Source of the DNA: Mauremys mutica | Taxonomy: Eukaryota > Chordata > Testudines > Geoemydidae | Reading direction: 5' to 3' | NCBI RefSeq assembly: GCF_020497125.1 | Contig: NC_059082.1 | Location: 51,358,524 to 51,422,523, forward strand | DNA: 64,000 nt | Shown: one piece after another, positions 47,849-58,862 of the stretch | How the letters are laid out: every line of letters begins with the position of its first letter | Numbering within the stretch: position 1 is the stretch's first letter | The notes under the pieces: generated by a model | What the model was told of the DNA's origin: nothing | Seen by the model: the letters and a program-made list of their open reading frames with translations, nothing else | Database searches by the model: none | Program-made: the position numbers and the translations under genes

Positions 47849-48187
47849 GGCTACTTTTCAATGGTGCTGCGAGCACTGGTGGACCATGGGGGACGTTTTA
47901 CCAACATCAACGTCGGGTGGCCAGGCAAAGTTCATGACGTGCGTGTTTTCAGGAACTCTGGTCTGTTTAGACGCCTGCAGGAAGGTAGTTTCTTCCCGGA
48001 CCACAAAATAAGTCTTGGGGATGTGCAGATGCCTATAGTGATCGTCGGGGACCCAGCCTACCCGCTAATGCCCTGGCTCATGAAGCTCTGTGCAGGCGCC
48101 TTGCACAGCGACAAGGAACTCTTCAAGTACCAGCGAGCAGTGAGCAGCGTGACCTGTGACTGTTCAGTTTCTTTACAGAGAAGCTGA
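47849..48187 (+). pseudogene. Harbinger DDE nuclease, truncated at both ends
   Basis: Harbinger nucleases (HARBI1 relatives) cut and join DNA through three acidic residues in an RNase H-like fold. From GGCTAC at 47849 the frame reads GYFSMVLRALVDHGGRFTNI, NVGWPGKVHDVRVFRNSG and PIVIVGDPAYPLMPWLMK, covering the first part of the core and the D in GDPAYPL. After LFKYQ the expected ECAFGRLKGRW-like block with the catalytic glutamate is missing. The sequence jumps into what looks like 3' untranslated DNA, followed by AATAAA near 48275. The N-terminal half before GYFS is also missing. Inactive; a HARBI1 host gene is excluded by the truncation and the transposon ends. Confidence 0.85.
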
Positions 48188-48300
48188 ACCTGCCCCTGTT
48201 TCTTTACCAAGTTACTGTTGACTAGCATCTGCAGTTACATACCCCGCCCACCCCGCTTCCAACACACGTTTAAAAATAAAATACATGTTCCACTGTAACT

Positions 48301-48700
48301 TTACAAAGGTTTCTTTATTGATGACTTTGCGTTACAGGGTTGAAACTGGGACACGGACTGTGCTGGGTAGGGTGTGCAGTGATGTAAAGACCGCCTGTAA
48401 ACTCGAGGAATGACAGGCTCCTGCTCCCAGAGCGGTCTGCAGTGCCGGACTGGATGTTTCAACGGAGCCTGCCATCCCTCCTTTTTGGGACTCTGTGTGC
48501 GGGGGCTATGTGGCCTTTTGGCGGGGGAGGACGGATACAGATTCCTCTGCTGCGTGGCTCTGTGGTCCAGGACAGGGACCGTTGCATGAGATCTGTAACC
48601 CCCCTTCCCCGCTACAAAGTCACGTACCCCCCCACCCACACAGAACCTGCAAACCACCTCCCATACCGACCAGGGTGCGTACTGACTGCAGTGTGTGTGT
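48301..48700 (-). repeat. Second, diverged copy of the Myb gene 3' region
   Basis: Minus-strand AATAAAG (48308-48316), then GGGTTGAAACTGGGA and CCTTTTGGCGGGGGAGGA are matched in the same order at 48842-49060 (AATAAAAAATAC, GGGGATGAAACTGGGA, ACTTTGTGGCGGGGGAGAG). The encoded C-terminal tails also correspond loosely. It is a tandem duplicate of the gene's last exon and 3' end, or a joint between two Harbinger copies. Confidence 0.55.
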
Positions 48701-49649
48701 GTGACCTGCTGCTGATCCTGCCCCCATGTCTGTACCCTGGTAAAGGTGATTGTCCTGTCAAATTACCAACCCCCTTCCCCCCCTTCAAACACAGTCTCCT
48801 CTAAAAGAACATGACGGAAACAGTAATTAACAGAAAAGTATTTTTTATTATCAACTAGACAGTTAGGGGATGAAACTGGGATGGGGGCTTGGGTGAGGCG
48901 GGAAGGAAAGGACTTCTCAAAATTTAGGCTATGAGAGCTTTTCGGTACTTGAGCACTCTGCTGGGGTGCAGTGACAGTTTACACGGCCTCTGGCGCCCCT
49001 CCTTCTGGTTATTTTGGGTGAGGGGGGTATGGGACTTTGTGGCGGGGGAGAGTGGTTGCAGATACACTGCAGGGGGGCTCTGTCCTCCTGCCTGAGGTCC
49101 TGCAGAACATCCACAAGGCGCAGGAGCATGTCCGTTTGCTCCCTCATTAGTCCAAGCAGCGTTTGAGTCGACTGCTTGTCTTCCTCACCCCACCTCTCCT
49201 CCCGTTCGCTGTGTGAGCGCTGGTACAGAGAGAGGGTCTCCCTCCACTGGCTCTGCTGGTCCGCCTCGTCTCGGGAGCACCCCATAAGTTCAGCGAACAT
49301 CTCGTCCCCTGTCTTTTTCTTTCGCCGCCTAATCTTTGCCAGCCTCTGTGAGGGGGATGCTGTGGCAGGTCTGGAGACAGTCGAAGCTGTGTGATGGGAA
49401 AAAGGGAGTGAATTCCTTGCAAAGATACATTTTTGCGAACAATGAACACAGTCTAGTCTGTCTCTGTGAATTCTGGGTTGAGATCCCAGTGCCTGATGGG
49501 GAAAAAACCATTTTCGCAGGTGGTTCTGGGTAAATGTCGTCAGTCATCCCTTCCTCCGGGAAAGCTACAGCAGACAATCATTTCAAGCCCGTTTTCCCTG
49601 GATTGCCCTGGCAGACGCTACAGCGTGGAAACCATGGAGCCTATTTTGC

Positions 49650-50530
49650 CTTTTGTGCCTGTCACCGTATGTGTACTAGATGCTGCTGACAGAGGCGGTC
49701 CAGCAGCGCTACACAGCAGCATGCTTTTGCTTTTGCATGATAGCAGAGATGGTTACCAGCCATACTGTACCATCTACCATACCATAAATTGGTAATAAGA
49801 TGGGCATGGTTACCAGTCCTTTTGCACTGCACCATTTGCTGCTGTCATAAGTGCCCCTGGCTGCTCTTAGCCAGGGGCGCAAAAGCCAAAATTGGGAATG
49901 ACTCCCTGAGTCAATCCCTCCTTTTTGGTATGTAAAAATAGAATCAGTCCTGCCTAGAATATGGGCAAGTGTACTAGAGAACCACTGTATCAGAGAACCA
50001 GAGAGCACAGCTGCTCTGTGTCAGATCCTGCATAGATTATGAGCTGAATGCTATTCACAGGGGGTGCTCCTGCAACAACCCCACCTGTTCATTCCATTCT
50101 TCCCCAGCCTTCCTGGGCTACCATAGCATTGTCCCCCCACTTGTGTGATGAAGTAATAAAGAATGCAGGAATAAGACACAGTGCCTTTTTAGTGAGAAAT
50201 GAGTGGAAGGCAGCCTCCAGTTGCTATGATAGTCCAGATAGGACATTAAGGAGTGTGGAGGAGAGGAGCCCAGCATCCTGCTGCTAGTCCAGGGGCAATT
50301 GAATCTTTTCTTTACACATGAAGGGTGGGGGCTGATGAAGCTCAGCCCCCTGTTGCTATGATGAGGACGGTTACCAGCCATACTGCACCATCTACCAGGA
50401 AAAATTAGGGCCAGGCGCCCTTGATCGACCTCACTGATGCTAGTATGCATGGTTACCAGTCCTTTTGCACTGCCCCATGTGCCAATAGGCTGATGATGAC
50501 GATGGATATCAGTCATATTGTACCGTCAGC
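49650..50530. repeat. Repeated module inside the Harbinger intron
   Basis: The phrases GGTTACCAGCCATACTG, CACCATCTACCA and CATGGTTACCAGTCCTTTTG occur near 49750-49840 and again near 50370-50480 in the same order and orientation, about 620 bp apart. A third weaker echo (GATATCAGTCATATTGTACC) follows at 50505. The segment is within the Myb gene intron and has no supported open frame. Confidence 0.7.
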
Positions 50531-50962
50531 CACCCATGGCGGGGGGGGGGAGTGAGGATGTCGGTGATCAGTGCTGCAGCATCGCATCTATCTTCAGCAT
50601 TCAGTAAAGATACGGTGACATGTAAAAGAGTCAACAGAGGATTGTTTTCCGTTTCACTTCTGCGGGTGGGGGGGGGTGCGTAAATTGCCGAGCTATGCCC
50701 TGACCCACCGCGGACACTGTGTTTGACCCTAGAAGCATTTGGAGCTCAGCCAAGAATGCAAATGCTTTTTGGAGACAGCAGGAACTGTGGGATACCTTGC
50801 GTCCTCAGTCCCCCCTCCCTCCATGAGCGTCCATTTGATTCTTTGGCTTTCCGTTACGCTCGTCACGCAGCAGCATGCTGAGTCTGTGCTATGCCGTCTG
50901 TCCGGAGTTTTTTGAAAAATACTCTGGACCAGGCGTAACATTACAGTAATTCCCCTAATTAG

Positions 50963-51310
50963 ATGCAGGAGTCTCCGAGCGAGATCACCCTGAGGACGGT
51001 CACTGAAGGAGATAGAGAGCGCATGCTGCGTGAAAGCCAGCACAAACCAGGGCCCTATGCAGCCGTGCTCGGGGAGGCAATGCTCCCTGAGTACCTCATG
51101 AAAGCCTCGCGCGGAAAAGTGTGCTGCCACGGAGCACCCAATAAGGCAGCTCTCCCCAGGAACCTCCTGCGGAGGCTTTTCGATTACCTCCAGGAGAGCT
51201 TCGTGGAGATCTCCCAGGAGGATTTCTGTTCTATCCCCATATATAGAGAGACCTCCTTTTCACATACTTCAGATTCCTGTTATATTAAGAATAAAAGTTT
51301 ACATGGTTAA
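50963..51310 (+). CDS. Unrecognised open frame in the Harbinger element (115 aa)
   Basis: The plus-strand frame lies in the intron of the oppositely oriented Myb gene. It reads MQESPSEITLRTVTEGDRER, then KPGPYAAVLGEAMLPEYLMK, HGAPNKAALPRNLLRRLFDY and LQESFVEISQEDFCSIPI. It looks coding: charged-hydrophobic alternation with predicted helices, and codon use unlike the flanking junk. CCCCTAATTAG directly before the ATG could be a splice acceptor, so it may be a last exon. AATAAA overlaps the end of the frame at 51291, as expected for a compact gene. The PRNLLRRLFDYLQESF stretch loosely recalls the last helices of BEN domains; this is a guess. Function unknown. Confidence 0.5.
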   Translation: MQESPSEITLRTVTEGDRERMLRESQHKPGPYAAVLGEAMLPEYLMKASRGKVCCHGAPNKAALPRNLLRRLFDYLQESFVEISQEDFCSIPIYRETSFSHTSDSCYIKNKSLHG

Positions 51311-52229
51311 AGCACTTACCGAGTGATCCTTCCCCTGATTCAGGGTCTGGGTTAATGGCCAGGGACGGTTGGTAGGGGATCTCCATGACGGTGATGAAGA
51401 GATCCTGGCTGTCGGGGAAACCAGCGTTGTAAGCGCTGTCGCCTGCCTCGTCCTCCACAAACCCTTCCTCATCTTCCCCGTCCGCGAACATCGCCGAGGA
51501 ACTGGCCGTCGACACTGTCCCATCGTCAGAGTCCATGGTCACTGGTGGGGCAGTGGTGGCAGGCTCCGTAGCGTCCGTTTGCCGCTTTGATTTTTTGGTA
51601 GCCTTGTCTGGGGTCCTTGATTTTCACACGGCGCTGCGTGGCATCCCGGCTGTATCCTCTGTCTCTCATGGCTTTGGAGACCTTCTCGTAGGTCTTCGCA
51701 TTCCGTTTTTTGGAGCGCAGCTCCGAAAGCACAGACTCCTCGCCCCACACACCGATCAGATCCAAGAGTTCCCGGTCAGTCTATGCTGGGTCCCTCTTTC
51801 TATTCAGAGATTACATGAACTCCTCTGCTGGAGAGCTCTGCATCGCTGCCGGTGCTGCTGAGCTCGCCCCGATGTCCAACCACGAAATGAGATTCTAACT
51901 GTCCAGACAGGAAAAGGAATTCAAATTTTCCCGGGACTTTTCCTGCGTGGCTGGTCAGAGCATCGGACTGCTGTCCAGAGCGTCAACAGAGTGGTGCAGT
52001 GTGGGATAGCTCCCGGAGCTAGTAAGTTCGATTTGCATCCACACCTAGCCTAATTCGACATAGCCATGTCGAATTTAGCGCTACTCCCCTCGTCGGGGTG
52101 GAGTACTGAATTCGAACTAAAGAGCCCTCTAGGTCGAATTAAATGGCTTCCTGGTGTGGACGGGTGCACGGTTAATTCGAATTAATACTGCTAAATTCGA
52201 ATTAAAGTACTATTGTGGACCAGGCCTTA

Positions 52230-55164
52230 GTAAAACATGGAGGGGCCAGATAAAATCCACAATTGAAATCCAATGCTTCCTCTAGCTTTAGTTAAATTCC
52301 CTTGCAATAAAACATCCATTTCTACCATTGGTCATTCTTCTGTAGCAGTGAGCAAGTCTGTAAAAGGAAAAAAATTCTAAGATAGAAACAAAATTACAAT
52401 CCCCTCCAAACCAGGACAAACAGCAATAAGAGGAAAGGTTGATAGATCTGATCCCTAAAATGATTGTAATGAAGCTGACATATAGTTTCCATATTTTAAT
52501 CTTGAAACCAGTGGGAGTATAACAATATCTAGTGACAACTGTGGAAAAATACTGCTCCCAACATATGAATGGAGAAGAAAAGCCTTTTGAAGAATAACCA
52601 AGTGGACAGCTAGAACATAGGACACTAAATAGCATGGAGTAGTCTGGGAGTTTTCACTCCCTAACCATATTCATAGAATCAGAAATAGTGTCCTTCAGGC
52701 GGGATTTGCTTCACCGCCCCACAGAAGAATTTCCACCTCCCAACCCATGAAACTTGGCAGATCCACCACAGCCAAAGGCCTGCTCTAGACAACACAACTC
52801 CTACAAAGCCAGGTCAATACAAAACACAAAAGAACCTATCCCTTTTCATGGATCCTATTATCAAGTGCTCTTTAACGTGGCAAGGAACTTCACAAATCTT
52901 GACTATAAAAAGGTGAAAACCTATCCTATAGTGGATACCACAGAGGACAGAGTTGTACCTCAGCATTTATGGGTATATAATAGAGACTTACCTGGACAAC
53001 TAAGTGGGATAAACATCTGAAGCACGAAATCAGACCACCACCTAACATGCTCATCACACCACTTACTGAAAGTCTTCTAAACTTAGGCACGGGTGAAGCA
53101 GGGCATTCCTACGCAGCAGTAGAAATATAGGAAAAGACATTCATGAGCTTTCTTGCTGAAAAGAAGCTTTGGAGCTCACAATGGAGACTAACTTGTCCCT
53201 TTCTAAAAAACCTGAGGCTGAGTTAATTACAAATAGGGTGACCAGACAGCAAGTGTGAAAAAATCGGGACAAGGGGTGGGGGGGGTAATAGGAACCTATA
53301 TAAGAAAAAGACCCAAAAATTGGGACTGTCCCTATAAAATTGGGACATCTGGTCACCCTAATTACAAACAAAACATGGGAAACTTATGGCTTAAAAAGAC
53401 AAAAAGATGTTTAATGACTGGGACAACTAGATAATTTGAATGAGTTCTTGCAGAGAAATACTCTGGTTCAATCAGAATTCTAGAAGTCCAGGTGAACAAT
53501 CAACCCTTTCAAACCCCTGTTGTCTAGATGAGCAATGTAACAGCGTAGAGAGACCTGACATCTTACTACACCTGTAGTGACTCTGAATTGATATTTTAAA
53601 ATTCCATACTATGCTAGCTTTATTGAGAGGAAAATAAGCTACTCAGTCACAAAACTCACCCTCTGATTTGTCAACTGCCAGCATTCCCAATTCAACCTAG
53701 AATGGGAATAAAGTTGTTCTGCTTCTTGCATTTTCCACCAGTAATTAAAAAAAAATTACAGCGTGAAGGAGACATCTATTTATGCACAAAATAATTGACT
53801 CCAGTTCCCATAGTTGCACTGGTTCTGCAAGTGCCAAGGGTAGTAAAAACTTGGTTTGGCCAATTAAATAAGCAGATATGATTCAGAGACCCCCTTCCCC
53901 CCCGGGAGCAGAACTACCGAGTATGACAATATCATTCTTACACAGTTGATTCGGTCTAGAACCATGCTTCCAGAATCTCCCTCCTTCCAGAATCTTCAGA
54001 AAGTTTTATTGTTCACTAAAAACTGTGTCCAAAACAGACATCTTGGACAAACAGAACATCCTCCAGAATCAGAAAAGGTCTCTGGAATAATGAGCGAACA
54101 GAGAATAAGCTGATGCATAAGTTTAGATGGACTATATAACCTAAAAGGCCCAGGACTTCAGGAAGGAACAAGATCCTTGTGGGATCAAGATCTTCAAACA
54201 TCCCTAGGGGAAAAAACTGCAAAAACAGGATTTAAGAAACTAAAATCTGTTTTATTTTCATGGGTAAACACAGAAGCAGCATCATACTTCAGATCCCAAA
54301 TGGTAAAACAGTAATACATACGCAACACTGAGAAGCAGATGCCTTCTGAAACAGAGACGCCTGCAAAATATTCACAACTGCTTGCATCTTTCAACTCTTT
54401 AGGCAGATGGTAAGTAGCACAAGGGTGTCAAACAAGCCACCATACCTTCTCAGTTAAAAGACAGTTAGAACATTAACTTCAAACACATGCAGCCATTCAC
54501 AAACAAGAGAGTGGATGAAGTGCAATGGTAAGAATTTTTGGGAAGGGACACCATCTCCTTAGAATCCACAGTTCTGTTGGAAAATTGTTTATCTACTATT
54601 AATATAATAATCTTAGATGTTAAGACACTTAATGAGTAGATATTAAAGTATTGCCCTATTTTTTTCAGTTTATTTTGTGCATTTGGCAGCCCCAAGTCAT
54701 TCACCATTGTTTGTGGGGGTCTTTCACACAGCAACTGAGGAGAGAAAGATTTTTAAAATAAGAATAGGAAAATATAAACTGCCAAACCACAAAAATTGAT
54801 AGGGGGATTGCAGGGGCAGGTATAAGACTTGGAACTACTTCACACAATTTTTTTTAAGTGACTAGTTTTCAAGTTGTGTGCTTTAAATCTAACTTCATAA
54901 AGATCCATTTAAGTTTACAATAGTATATAAATGATTAAAAAGGTACTGTAGCAATTACAGGGACCTGTCAGACTTAGGATTATTATTGTTATTTGTTCTT
55001 ATTTGAGAGCAAGTCATTTTAACAATTGCATCATTGCCTTATTGTGCCAAATGGAAAGAAAAAACCAAAAATATATAACAGTGCTTCTGGTGGCTATACT
55101 GTGCCCAGTCTCGACAGCTGGCTGCATCATTTCATCCAATGATCTTCAGCACTTCACTAGGTAG
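52230..55164. other. Intronic sequence around a small MITE, no gene seen
   Basis: Apart from the MITE at 53234-53360, no gene or named repeat is recognised. The 115-residue minus-strand frame at 52288-52635 has no family features. Confidence 0.5.
53234..53360. mobile_element. Short hAT-like MITE, 127 bp
   Basis: TAGGGTGACCAGACAG at the left and CTGGTCACCCTA at the right are inverted repeats. A perfect 8-bp duplication ATTACAAA flanks it (53226-53233 and 53361-53368). The interior has repeated 'tcgggac/attgggac' units in both orientations. Confidence 0.9.
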
Positions 55165-55168
55165 AGTG

Positions 55169-56418
55169 TGTAACCCTTCTGCCCCTCTGAGTTGGCAGCA
55201 ACAAGGGCCGGGTTCAGTATCCAGGGGTTCCGTTTCAATAACGCAATGCAAAACCGGCTTGAGCCCCCACCCAGTGACCTGGGACAATTACATACCACCC
55301 CCCCGGGCGCCTCTAGGAGGCAATACTTCCCCACTCGCAAGCACGGAGTCCGAGTGTAGCAAAATCCTTTTAATAAAGGAGGGAAACAATGCGGCATCAC
55401 GTTGGAGAAACACCACAAACAGAATTATAACACAAACCATAAGCAAAAAACCCACCTCCAAGTACGTTTTGCAATGTCCTTTCCCCCTTAGGGTCTTAAG
55501 TCCAATCACCCCAAAGTCCAACAACCCAAAAGTCTCTGTTTCTGGTCAGTGCCACCCCAGAGTTCAAAAGTTTATCTGCAGAGTTTCTCCCCCTCTCCCC
55601 CCAGCCTGGGTGGAAATGGGGGGGCACACACAGGGTGTTAAGGGGCACCTTACGTGGGCTAGGGGCCAACTGCTCTGCCTCTTCGTGGAGTTCTGCTGCA
55701 GCTCCACTCCACCAGCTGTGCCGCTCCTCCAGCCGACCCGTGAGCCGCTCCCACAAGCTGCTCCGCTCACTGTTCCGTAGGCTGCTCTAACGTGCTGCAA
55801 ACTGCTCCGCTCTGCCAGCCGCTTAGCGATAGATCTTCAGGCTCCCCCACTAGTTAACACAGCACTCAGTGATCTCAGCTCAGTAAGCTTAGCTCTTTTA
55901 GTGATTTCAGCTTGTAGTAGGGGAGCCCAGGTGCTGGTGCACCATTGGCCCAACATGAATTCAGCTCAGCAGCCTCTAGATGGACTCCTAATGGATTCAA
56001 AATTAGCTCTGCTCTTCAACAGTGGAGAGAGGAGGATGTGCAATTGGTGTTCCAGGCCCTCAAAAGGGGCCCATACCATCAGGTACACACATCAGTCCTC
56101 AACCGCTCTCAATTCACTGGGTTTTGGCACCCATGTCCCTTGTCTAGCAAGCGCCACCCACCTGATGGTGAGACATCTCTGTCACAAAGCAGTCCCACAG
56201 TTCCTCATCCACACAACCAGGGTGACAACACTCCACTCCTCCCGCCCCAACAACAAAGAAACTGGGGATCCCAGAGCTGTCAAAACAACCATCCCAGGCT
56301 GCCGCGGGCCACGCCAGGCGGGGTGTGTGTGCCAATGCAAATACCTGAAATTCCCTTCCACACTCCCCACAATTCACCACCAGATGTCAGGGCAGAGCCC
56401 ATCCTGACTCTGCTTACA
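55169..56418. mobile_element. Solo LTR, 1250 bp
   Basis: Termini TGTAACCCTTC and TCTGCTTACA (inverted TGTAA/TTACA), with a 4-bp duplication AGTG (55165-55168 and 56419-56422). A 4-bp duplication suits gammaretrovirus-like endogenous elements. AATAAAGG occurs on the plus strand near 55371. The orientation is unresolved. Long open frames inside (55139-55780, 55945-56466) overlap the ends or each other and match no protein I know. Confidence 0.8.
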
Positions 56419-56846
56419 AGTGAAACTCAAAAGTTCTCACTGTTGAGTTCACCATGGTCCCACTGAGTCTGCCAATACCATGCATAATTACACTCCCTTC
56501 AATTTCAGCTTAGGCACTCAGTAGCAAAGGCAGTAAAAGCATAAGGTGCCGACCATGCCTCCAGTCCTTCATTCTGGAGCTGCCTTTGTCCTCCATTTAC
56601 TCCTGTCTCCCTAGACCCCTGATATTGGCATCTTTCCTTAGCAGACAATAGAAGGATAAATTTCTCTCCCACAGCTATCAAAACTCCTCTGACCGGAAGT
56701 CATCAAGGGACAAATGCTTGGGGACAGGCTGAAGAGGGATAGTACATTTAAAATTAAAATTTTGAAAAAGCAAAAGGAGAATTTCCTTCCCTCGGTCACA
56801 TTACTGCTATATGTCTAAAGAACTATATTCATAAGCTTCTCTATAC

Positions 56847-57149
56847 CAGGGGTCGGCAACCTTTCAGAAGTGGTGTGCCGAGTCTTCATTTATTCACTCT
56901 AATTTAAGGTTTCGCATGCCAGCAATACATTTTAATGTTTGTAGAAGGTCTCTTTCTGTAATATATAACTAAACTATTATTGTATGTAAAGTAAATAAGG
57001 TATTTAAAATGTTTAAGAAGCTTCATTTAAAATTAAATTAAAATGCAGAGCTCCCCAGACCGGTGGCCAGGACCCGGGCAGTGTGAATGCCGCTGAAAAT
57101 CAGCTCATGTGCCGCCTTCGGCACTCGTGCCATAGGTTGCCTACCCCTG
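56847..57149. mobile_element. hAT MITE, 303 bp
   Basis: CAGGGGTCGGCAACCTTTCA and, inverted, CAGGGGTAGGCAACCTAT are the ends of a very common amniote hAT MITE. The 8-bp flanks CTCTATAC (56839-56846) and AGCTATAC (57150-57157) differ at two positions. Confidence 0.85.
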
Positions 57150-57673
57150 AGCTATACCTTTAATTTTCAACGCTAGTCTGGGGGCTTTGGACTTTGCTGC
57201 AATTGGTGGCTATTCTATTAAAGTCATCAAGTTAATAAAGCATGTAGGCTGCAATTTCAATCACACAGCTAAGTGCTTCAGTCTAGAGATCTATTTGATT
57301 GCTAATCCTCAAAAGAATTCTAGAATTGAATAAAAGAACCCTCTCTTCACCACATTTTCATTCATCAGGGCTGTCAGACCACAAAATGACTAGGTCAAGC
57401 AAGTATCTATAGTCTAGCGAGTTTCAGTTAGATATGTAGCATACCCAGCAGTAGGAGACTGGCATGATATATTTTTTTGTTTTTAAACTGCCATTTATCA
57501 TGGTATATTAAATACATTGTCTTAAAAGATGCTCAAATACTGCACACACTGTATATACAGTGTATAAATTGAAAAATAATTATTAGGTTGGTTTATCTTC
57601 TACAAGTTGTTTAGTTTAAATGAATAGCAATAATCCGTTTAATCATCATCATTTGCACCACACAGTTCTAGGT

Positions 57674-58270
57674 CAGCGTTTTTCAAAGTTCGGGTTGCAA
57701 CCAAGTACTGGGTCACGGCATGTAAGGCACTGGATCGCTCTGGTCAGCACCGCCAACCAGGACATTAAAAGTCCCGGTCAGTGGTACTGCCCAGCTAAGG
57801 CAGGCTAGTGCCTACCTATTCTGACACCACGGTGTGCCCCAGAAGCGGCCAGCAGCGGATCTGGCTTCTAGGCAGGGGGGCCACGGGGCTCCCCGCGCTG
57901 CCCCCGCCCCAAGCACTGGCTCCACACTCCCATTGGCCGGTTCCCGGCCACTGGGACCTGGGGGGAGGGGAGGTGCATAAAGGCGAGAGCCACACAGAGC
58001 TGCTTGTGCGCCTCCGCCTAAGAGATGGACCTGCTGCTGGCCGCTTCTGGGGCACAGCGCGGTCCACGGTGCCAGGACAGGTGGGAAGCCTGCCTTAGCA
58101 CCCCGACTGCGCCGCTGACCGGGAGCCACCGGAGGCAAGTCTGCACGCACCCCAACCCCCTGCCCCAGCCCTGAGCCCCCCAAACCTAGAGCCCCTCCTG
58201 CACCCCAAACCCCTCATCCTTGGCCCCACCCCAGAGCCCGGACCCCCTCCTGCACCCTTAAAAACCACTG
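57674..58270. mobile_element. GC-rich hAT MITE, 597 bp
   Basis: CAGCGTTTTTCAAAG at the left and TTAAAAACCACTG at the right, with a perfect 8-bp duplication TTCTAGGT (57666-57673 and 58271-58278). The GC-rich interior contains CCCATTGGCCGGTTCCCGGC and yields spurious open frames on both strands (57812-58183, 57808-58098). Confidence 0.9.
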
Positions 58271-58636
58271 TTCTAGGTAATGAAAGTGAAAGAGAAAGTA
58301 AGTGAGCAGATCCATGAGTGTGCCTCCTTCACTATAATGTTTCAGATGCATAGCAGAGTCTGCTAGGGCTGGGTTGGGGATGGGGACTGAGAAGAATTTC
58401 TCCTTCCTCCCCAAATGTACAAACCTAGCACTGCAAGATCTCAGGAATACAATAGGCCTGTGATTCATGAAACTGGAGAGAAAAAAAACAAAAATTGGAG
58501 TGCAATTCTTGCCAGATGTGTCTATTGAGGAGGCCTCCTATCATTGGGCACCGTTAAAGTGGGGTCTGAGCAACTGGGATTTGCACTGAAGAAAAAAAAG
58601 AGATACATTGTGATACTCGTACAAGTAATGTAGGTA

Positions 58637-58862
58637 CAGGTCTGTCGCATCTTACGCGCATTTAACATGCGTGATTTCAGCTTTACGCGGTCGGCAAACA
58701 CAAAAACAACAAAAAAAAGAGAAAAACAACAATTTTAATACTGTACCTGTAGTGCGGGCGATTCTGCCCGCCATTACACTCAATGTAATTTTGACTATAC
58801 ACGATTTTCGCTTTACGCGCTGACTGCAGAACGTAACCCCAGCGTAAGATGCGACAGACCTG
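58637..58862. mobile_element. Tigger/pogo-type MITE, 226 bp
   Basis: Near-perfect inverted repeats CAGGTCTGTCGCATCTTACG at both ends, flanked by the TA dinucleotide (58635-58636 and 58863-58864). The CAG terminus and TA target fit Tc1/mariner-Tigger. Confidence 0.88.

Larger units (their letters stand above)
48929..51843 (-). pseudogene. Harbinger Myb/SANT-like gene, spliced but inactivated
   Basis: In Harbinger transposons this protein binds the element ends and brings the nuclease into the nucleus. Exon 1 (51843-51320) starts ATGCAGAGC and carries the Myb/SANT-like helices (LLDLIGVWGEESVLSELRSK, TYEKVSKAMRDRGY, RRVKIKDPRQGYQKIK), then an acidic region (GEDEEGFVEDEAGDS). A donor G|GTAAGTG lies at 51320/51319 and an acceptor CATCACACAG ends at 49387. 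The phase joins cleanly to exon 2 (49386-48929), which is basic (LAKIRRRKKKTGDEMFAEL), then coiled-coil (TLLGLMREQTDMLLRLVDVL), with a terminal basic tail. Two early stops (TAA after the 10th codon; TAG where T-D-R-E-L is preceded by a Trp in relatives) and a frameshifting deletion after NGRYG, which also removed the FYDELH-like motif, inactivate it. AATAAA on the minus strand near 48845. Confidence 0.85.
47384..52226. mobile_element. PIF/Harbinger transposon, 4843 bp
   Basis: Imperfect terminal inverted repeats GGGTATGTCTACACTA and (from the right) GGCCTGGTCCACAATA, with TTA on both sides (47381-47383 and 52227-52229), the PIF/Harbinger target. Subterminal regions are rich in TTCGAA/TTCGAC. 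Inside are a plus-strand DDE nuclease remnant (47849-48187), a minus-strand Myb/SANT-like gene (48929-51843) and a plus-strand open frame (50963-51310). The two-gene layout is that of autonomous Harbinger elements, but both known genes are broken. Confidence 0.92.

Noticed and set aside
50729..51130. 133-residue minus-strand frame in the Harbinger element
   Set aside because: Antisense to the better-supported plus-strand frame at 50963-51310, lacks splice or poly(A) context and has no recognisable domain.
55945..56466. Two overlapping plus-strand frames of about 170 residues, and 55139-55780 (213 residues)
   Set aside because: They fall within or across the ends of the solo LTR, overlap in different frames and show only Pro/Ser/His-rich composition.
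57808..58183. GC-rich open frames on both strands
   Set aside because: They are compositional by-products of a hAT MITE bounded by a perfect TTCTAGGT duplication.
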